In this document: positions 59,748 to 64,000 of the stretch, piece by piece
How positions within the stretch are numbered: the first letter of the stretch is position 1
Layout: the number at the start of each line of letters is the position of its first letter
NCBI RefSeq assembly: GCF_000335475.2
Contig: NZ_ANAH02000026.1
Span: 1 to 64,000 of the forward strand
Source of the DNA: Cystobacter fuscus DSM 2262
Lineage (GTDB): Bacteria; Myxococcota; Myxococcia; Myxococcales; Myxococcaceae
Direction of reading: 5' to 3'
Length of the DNA stretch: 64,000 bases
The notes under the pieces: model-generated
What the model was told of the DNA's origin: nothing
Seen by the model: only the letters and a program-made list of their open reading frames with translations
Databases searched by the model: none
Translations under genes and position numbers: made by a program

Positions 59748-59887
59748 CCCGGTCGGCGCGAAGGGAAAAGGGTGGGAATGGAGCGAAGGGGGGCCGCCCG
59801 GGCTGTGCTCCGGGCCGGTGGAGCGGCGCTGCGGCCCTCTTCAGGCACACGCCGACCCCAGGCCCTTCCCATGAAATCATGCTAGAC

Positions 59888-59893
59888 TATAAT
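59888..59893 (+). promoter_or_regulatory. Consensus -10 box upstream of RCC1 lipoprotein gene
   Basis: A perfect TATAAT lies 30 bp upstream of the GTG start in an unusually AT-rich stretch (CTAGACTATAATTACC). A -35 is not obvious; the nearest hexamer at 17-bp spacing is poor. Confidence 0.5.
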
Positions 59894-59922
59894 TACCAGT
59901 TTTCCCCTTCAGGAGGAGCATC

Positions 59923-61098
59923 GTGATTGTCATCTGGAGATGGTGGGCGGTAGGGATTGGGCTGCTGTGGATGGCGGGCTGCGGCGCGGCGGGTGAAGAG
60001 GTGCTGTCCCAGGGGCGGAGTGCCCAGGCGGTACAGAGCGGAGCATGGCGCATCGCCGCGGACGACCATACCCTGGCGCTGCGCTACGACGGGACCGTCT
60101 GGGCCTGGGGAGAGAACGGCAACGGAGAGCTTGGAGATGGCACGACACTTTCCAGGAGCACTCCAGCGCAGGTCCCGGGTCTGAGCGGGGTGTTGGCCGT
60201 TGCCGCGGGAAGGAATCACTCCCTGGTGTTGCGTGTCGATGGCACGGTCTGGGCCTGGGGCGGCAACTCCTCGGGACAGCTTGGCAACGGGACGACCACC
60301 AGCAGTCTGGTGCCGCTCCAGGTGCCGGGCCTCGGTGGTGTGAAAGCCATTGCGGCGGTGGCGTACTCCTCCTTCGCGCTGCTCTCCGATGGAACGGTGC
60401 GCGCCTGGGGCCGCAATGGATTTGGCGTGCTCGGAGACGGGACGACGTCGGATCGCTACACCCCGGTCCCGGTCCTCAATCTCTCCCAGGCCGTGTCCAT
60501 CGCGGCCGGTGGAGACCACGCCTTCGCGGTGCTCGCCAACGGCACGGTGATGGGGTGGGGCTATAACTACTTTGGCCAGGTGGGAGACGGCACGACCATC
60601 AGCCGCACCGCTCCCGTCCCGGTGAAGAACCTCACGGGCGTGAGCGCCGTCTCCGTGATGGGGAGCAACTCCTCCGTGGCGCGGAAGTCCGACGGGACCG
60701 TGTGGAGCTGGGGTGACAACTGGGTCGGGCAGCTCGGCGTCGGTTCGGCGGTCAGCACCAGCCCCACTCCCGTCCAGGTCCCCGGTATCACCACGGCCGT
60801 GGCCATCCAGTCCGGGGTGGGTCACGGCATGGCACTGCTCGCCGACGGTACGTTGAAGGGCTGGGGCTACAACCTCTATGGCCAGCTTGGCGACGGCACC
60901 ACGAGAACCCGCTACACGCCCGTCCTGGTGCCAGGGCTTGCCCAGGTCGTGCATCTTGCCGCCGGGACCCTGCACTCCCTGGCGGTGACCGCTGACGGGA
61001 AGGTATGGGCCTGGGGCGACAACGCCCAGGGGACACTCGGAGACGGGACAACGACCCAGCGCCTCGCTCCCGTGACAGTCGTTGGGCTGCCACAGTAG
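59923..61098 (+). CDS. RCC1-repeat lipoprotein (second)
   Basis: A 391-aa exported lipoprotein: signal IVIWRWWAVGIGLLWMAGC (lipidated Cys20), then seven RCC1 repeats (HTLALRYDGTVWAWGENGNG; GQLGDGTTTSS-type blades) forming a propeller. GTG start with CAGGAGGAGC upstream. It is a distant paralog of the gene at 8307, with the same lipobox-plus-propeller plan. The GT-rich repeats are homogenised at the DNA level more than elsewhere. A strong hairpin follows its stop. Confidence 0.88.
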   Translation: MIVIWRWWAVGIGLLWMAGCGAAGEEVLSQGRSAQAVQSGAWRIAADDHTLALRYDGTVWAWGENGNGELGDGTTLSRSTPAQVPGLSGVLAVAAGRNHSLVLRVDGTVWAWGGNSSGQLGNGTTTSSLVPLQVPGLGGVKAIAAVAYSSFALLSDGTVRAWGRNGFGVLGDGTTSDRYTPVPVLNLSQAVSIAAGGDHAFAVLANGTVMGWGYNYFGQVGDGTTISRTAPVPVKNLTGVSAVSVMGSNSSVARKSDGTVWSWGDNWVGQLGVGSAVSTSPTPVQVPGITTAVAIQSGVGHGMALLADGTLKGWGYNLYGQLGDGTTRTRYTPVLVPGLAQVVHLAAGTLHSLAVTADGKVWAWGDNAQGTLGDGTTTQRLAPVTVVGLPQ

Positions 61099-61112
61099 GT
61101 GGCCGGCAGGAC

Positions 61113-61144
61113 CACGAGGCCCGGTGTCGCCGCCGGGCCTCGTG
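61113..61144 (+). terminator. Strong hairpin after RCC1 lipoprotein gene
   Basis: CACGAGGCCCGG-TGTCGCCG-CCGGGCCTCGTG is a perfect 12-bp stem 15 nt after the stop codon; no U tract. Confidence 0.7.
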
Positions 61145-61744
61145 CGCTGAAATCAGAGTTCCCTACGGATCAGCTGCTCGAGCGAGACCGGTCCGTCGCC
61201 CCTGCACCAGCCCGCCGCCCAGCAACACGGCCCCCATTCCGCCTGGACTCATGGTGGGTTGAGCGGGCTCGGTCCAGAAACCTGGGTCTCGACGCCGGTT
61301 CGTGCTCAGTAAATCAACAGGCCCCAATCCTTCTCATACATAAAATTTCCGGCAGGCTGGAAGACGGGCGGCCTCGTCCGTTCCGCCGAGGGAGTTCTCA
61401 TTTTTTTGGGATGGCACCCCACCCGAGCCCTCTTTCTTTTCGGGAAAGCCTTTTTCCGGCCTTCACTGGCGGGGCCGCGCCGCGTGCTGGTGAGGAGAAT
61501 CATGAGGATCCGCGTCGGTGATGCAGTTCTGGAAAATTCATATCGCCGTATGCCTATCGCTCCTGACCCCTCTCATGCGTCGGCCACGCAGGGGGCCCTT
61601 CGTATACGCCCAGGCTGATTTTCTTTTTTGCACCAGCCCGCCCCCTCAAACAGGGCCCCCATTCCGCCTCTAGTTTGTCGGCGTTCATCGCAGCAGTCTC
61701 TCAACCACCCTGTTCGTCCCCACGGGCCCCCCGGAGTTGTTCGC
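61145..61744. other. Intergenic region with 41-bp direct repeat
   Basis: 600 bp upstream of the next gene. An imperfect direct repeat (listed separately) brackets a less GC-rich centre with short AT runs (ACATAAAATTTCC; TTTTCTTTTTT). No gene recognised; small open frames have no domain. Confidence 0.45.
61204..61669. repeat. Imperfect 40/41-bp direct repeat pair
   Basis: 61204-61244 and 61630-61669 both read GCACCAGCCCGCC, four to five variable bases, CA(A)ACA(C/G)GG and CCCCCATTCCGCCT. The pair flanks about 385 bp. It could be the trace of an insertion or of a duplicated leader region. Confidence 0.6.
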
Positions 61745-63652
61745 ATGCGCGTATTGTTCGGTCATTCGAAGGAGCAGGAAACCCCGAAGTTGCCAGTGAA
61801 GCGCCCGCGGAAGCTCGGCGCGATGTTGCTGGCGTGCCTCTCCCTCGGCGGCATGTCCATGACGGGCTGCGGCTCGACGGAAAGTGGTGAGCCGCTCGAG
61901 CAGGTGGTGAACGAGTCCGCGGACCTGCGCCGCAGCGAGCTGCACTACCTGAACAAGACGGACCGCTTCGCGACAGGCGAGGGAGAGGTGGTGGCCCACC
62001 GTCCCTTCCGGGCGGTGACGTTCCAGGTGACGGCGCCGGAGTCCTCCCGCTTCGAGTACCAGCTGCGCGAGCCGGGCGGCACGTGGGGCAGCTGGCAGCC
62101 GGTGCCCTTCGAGTGGCGCCAGGGAGAGATGGGCAGCGGCCAGGTGGTGCTCGCCACCGAGGCGGACGCGGTGCGCGTGCGCGCGAGTGAGGGGGCCGAG
62201 TTCGTGCGCCTGGAGCTCTTCGCCAAGGCCCAGGTGATTCACGACGACGACGAGGGCCTCGGCCTCTACGCGAGCCCCGACAGCATCCGCCAGTCCGTTG
62301 CCATTGCCGGCCGGTGGGCGCCTCCCGCGGACGTGCTGAATGCAGGTGCCTCGCAGTACATGCCCTACGAGGGCCCGCCCGCCGTGTGCGCCGGTGGCCT
62401 GCTGCCCGGCACGCGCGAAATCGGTGACTGGATTCGCCAGCACTTCCCGCAGGCCACCTCCTACGGCGGCTACGCCTGCCGCGGCAACACCGCCGACCCG
62501 AGCGTCCTCTCCATCCACGCCGCGGGCCGCGCGCTGGACGTCTTTGTCCCGCTCTCCGGAGGGGCCGCGGACAACACGAAGGGCGACGCGATTGGCAACC
62601 ACCTCATCAAGAATGCCCGCTACATGGGCGTGCTCTACATCATCTGGGACCAGGCCCAGTGGAGCGGCTCGGCGTCCGGCACCAAGATGAGCGCGTACAC
62701 GGGCCCCAACCCGCATACCGACCACCTCCACATCGAATTCTCCACCGCGGCCGCGCGCGACCGTGCCACCCAGTTCTTCAAGGACGGCAAGCCGCCTCCG
62801 GGCGGCGTCGCGGGCCTGAACCCGGCGCACAACCACCCGTCGGCGGTGTCCATGGCGGCCGGCACGCAGCAGGTGTACATCCGCGGCCCGGGCAGCTCGC
62901 TGTGGGTGAAGGGGTGGAATGGCAGCGTGTGGGGCAGTTGGCTGGACTTGGGTGGCCAACTGACGTCCGCGCCCTCCGCCACCTCACCGGCTCCCAACGT
63001 CACGCACGTCTACGTGCGCGGCACCGACAACCAGTTGCACGTGAAGGGCTTCGCCAACAACACCTGGGGGGACTGGGTGCCGCTCGGTGGCATCCTCACC
63101 TCCGGCCCCTCCGCCGTCTCCCCCAACCCGAACGTCACCTGGGTTTTCATCCGCGCCCAGGACAACAGGCTGTGGGTGAAGGGCTGGGCCAACAACACCT
63201 GGGGGGACTGGGTGCAGATTGGTGGCGACTTCACCTTCGCCTCCGACCCGTCCGCCGTCTCCATGTCCCCCGGCACCACCCAGGTGTACGTGCGTGGCCA
63301 CGACAACGCCCTCTGGGTGATTGGCTTCGACGGCACCCAGTGGGGCACCTGGGTGAACCTCGGTGGCACCCTCTCCTCCGCGCCCGCCGCCGTCTCCGCC
63401 TCCCCCAACACCACCTACGTCTACGGACGCGGCTCCGACAACGCCATCCACGTGAAGGGCTTCTCCAACAACACCTGGGGCAGCTGGCTGTCCCTCGGCG
63501 GCACCATGACGTCCTCGCCCACCGCCGTCTCCGACACCCTCAACACCAACCACATCTACGCACGCGGCTCCGACAACGCCGTCTGGGTAAAGGGCTGGAC
63601 CAACAACACCTGGGGGGACTGGGTGTCCATCGGCGGCACCATGCCGGACTAG
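61745..63652 (+). CDS. VldE-like lipoprotein with DUF346 propeller repeats
   Basis: A 635-aa exported lipoprotein: signal LGAMLLACLSLGGMSMTGC (lipidated Cys near 41), an N-terminal beta-sandwich-like region (about 70-180), a domain similar to ARB_07466/VldE C-terminal domains (about 235-360: SYGGYACRG, SIHAAGRALDVFVPL, TGPNPHTDHLHIEF with the His-x-x-His of peptidase M15-like folds) and about six DUF346 repeats (about 385-635, VYVRGTDNQLHVKGF; NNTWGDWVPLGG). The middle domain may cleave or bind peptidoglycan; the propeller may bind sugars. The ATG at 61745 is chosen over 61628 because it precedes the signal directly. Confidence 0.82.
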   Translation: MRVLFGHSKEQETPKLPVKRPRKLGAMLLACLSLGGMSMTGCGSTESGEPLEQVVNESADLRRSELHYLNKTDRFATGEGEVVAHRPFRAVTFQVTAPESSRFEYQLREPGGTWGSWQPVPFEWRQGEMGSGQVVLATEADAVRVRASEGAEFVRLELFAKAQVIHDDDEGLGLYASPDSIRQSVAIAGRWAPPADVLNAGASQYMPYEGPPAVCAGGLLPGTREIGDWIRQHFPQATSYGGYACRGNTADPSVLSIHAAGRALDVFVPLSGGAADNTKGDAIGNHLIKNARYMGVLYIIWDQAQWSGSASGTKMSAYTGPNPHTDHLHIEFSTAAARDRATQFFKDGKPPPGGVAGLNPAHNHPSAVSMAAGTQQVYIRGPGSSLWVKGWNGSVWGSWLDLGGQLTSAPSATSPAPNVTHVYVRGTDNQLHVKGFANNTWGDWVPLGGILTSGPSAVSPNPNVTWVFIRAQDNRLWVKGWANNTWGDWVQIGGDFTFASDPSAVSMSPGTTQVYVRGHDNALWVIGFDGTQWGTWVNLGGTLSSAPAAVSASPNTTYVYGRGSDNAIHVKGFSNNTWGSWLSLGGTMTSSPTAVSDTLNTNHIYARGSDNAVWVKGWTNNTWGDWVSIGGTMPD

Positions 63653-63806
63653 GCCTGTTGAGGGAGAGGGCTGGTGCGGAGGGGCCGAGGAGGGCCGCTG
63701 ACGGGTGGCACCTCGTTCTCCTCCTCCGCACCTGCTTGGGGGAGCGCACCGGGGACCGGGGGGGTGTTGCTCCCCGGGTCAGGGACTGACCCGGGGCCAA
63801 CGCGTC

Positions 63807-64000
63807 CTACCTGTACCGGTAGGCCACGTTCTTGCCGTCGACGGTCACCGGCTCCGGCTCCCGCGCACCCACGACTTACGTCGCGAGCTTGTCCGCGCTC
63901 ACGCCCGCTTCCCGTTGGCCGTGCTCGGCGGCCACCAGGCGATCCGCGAAGGTGGCGACCACCAACGCGCTGACACCCACCAACGCGGCGGGCAGGCCCA
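63807..64000 (-). pseudogene. 3' end of a gene with an in-frame stop, running off the right edge
   Basis: On the minus strand the frame entering from beyond the window reads LPAALVGVSALVVATFADRL and VAAEHGQREAGVSADKLAT, then TAA (63876-63878), and continues in the same frame as VVGAREPEPVTVDGKNVAYR before TAG at 63807. Both sides of the TAA look coding, so either the gene truly ends at 63876 or a nonsense mutation interrupts it. The hydrophobic first part could be a membrane helix. Not recognised. Confidence 0.4.

Overview
The window is high-GC bacterial DNA that looks like a myxobacterium of the Cystobacterineae (Archangium/Cystobacter/Myxococcus type). I base this on the gene style: two large Ser/Thr kinases, an FHA-GAF-cyclase protein, a GAF-sigma54 activator, RCC1-repeat and DUF346-repeat lipoproteins, very GC-rich third codon positions and many lineage-style hypothetical proteins. 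I cannot name a species. There are no rRNA genes, no complete tRNA gene and no CRISPR array.

Layout. 1-2330: right end of an integrative element, with an excisionase-like HTH gene, a tyrosine recombinase and a tmRNA/tRNA 3'-end fragment as probable attachment site. 2432-5640: nfeD-flotillin-flotillin operon. 5849-15363: metabolic and signalling genes (MBL-fold hydrolase, secreted TPR-like protein plus RCC1 lipoprotein, Ser/Thr kinase with PEGA domain, PI-PLC, LysR/GST pair, VOC protein, small lysine-rich protein pair). 15500-18048: phosphate-binding-like lipoprotein and a methyl-accepting chemotaxis protein in tandem. 18113-25383: aldo/keto reductase/MarR pair, small secreted protein, remnant of a second chemoreceptor gene, sirtuin, M4 metalloprotease, CE4 deacetylase and a DUF6891-like protein.

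25400-36200 is the accessory and decayed part. It holds three paralogs of a kinase-like membrane protein (two intact, one broken), a polymorphic toxin type 15 C-terminus without its delivery region and its overlapping GAD-like/DUF1851 immunity gene, two ORF-less group II introns, a secreted nuclease-kelch fusion, other gene fragments, a low-GC AIPR-family (abortive infection) gene and a second tRNA 3'-end fragment. An 18-bp motif containing CTTTGACACC recurs at four loci (19.75, 27.97, 34.0 and 56.16 kb), and at 27.97 kb it sits exactly where the toxin reading frame is cut.

36453-54456 is mostly intact core genome: MBL-fold protein and sigma54 activator, DUF2019 protein, ferredoxin-reductase-like flavoprotein, GIDE-domain membrane protein, zinc-ribbon kinase overlapping a cyclase, OM lipoprotein, truD, an ECF sigma/anti-sigma/polymer-forming membrane protein operon, a two-gene opine/sarcosine-oxidase-like flavoenzyme and a zf-TFIIB protein. 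54570-64000: secreted glycosidase-like propeller, MBL lactonase-like lipoprotein, epoxide-hydrolase fragment and an intact alpha/beta hydrolase, TetR, SnoaL fragment, a second RCC1 lipoprotein, a VldE-like/DUF346 lipoprotein and an apparently broken gene running off the right edge.

Starts were chosen from ribosome-binding sites, overlaps and signal peptides. All family assignments are from motif recognition by eye; no database search was run.
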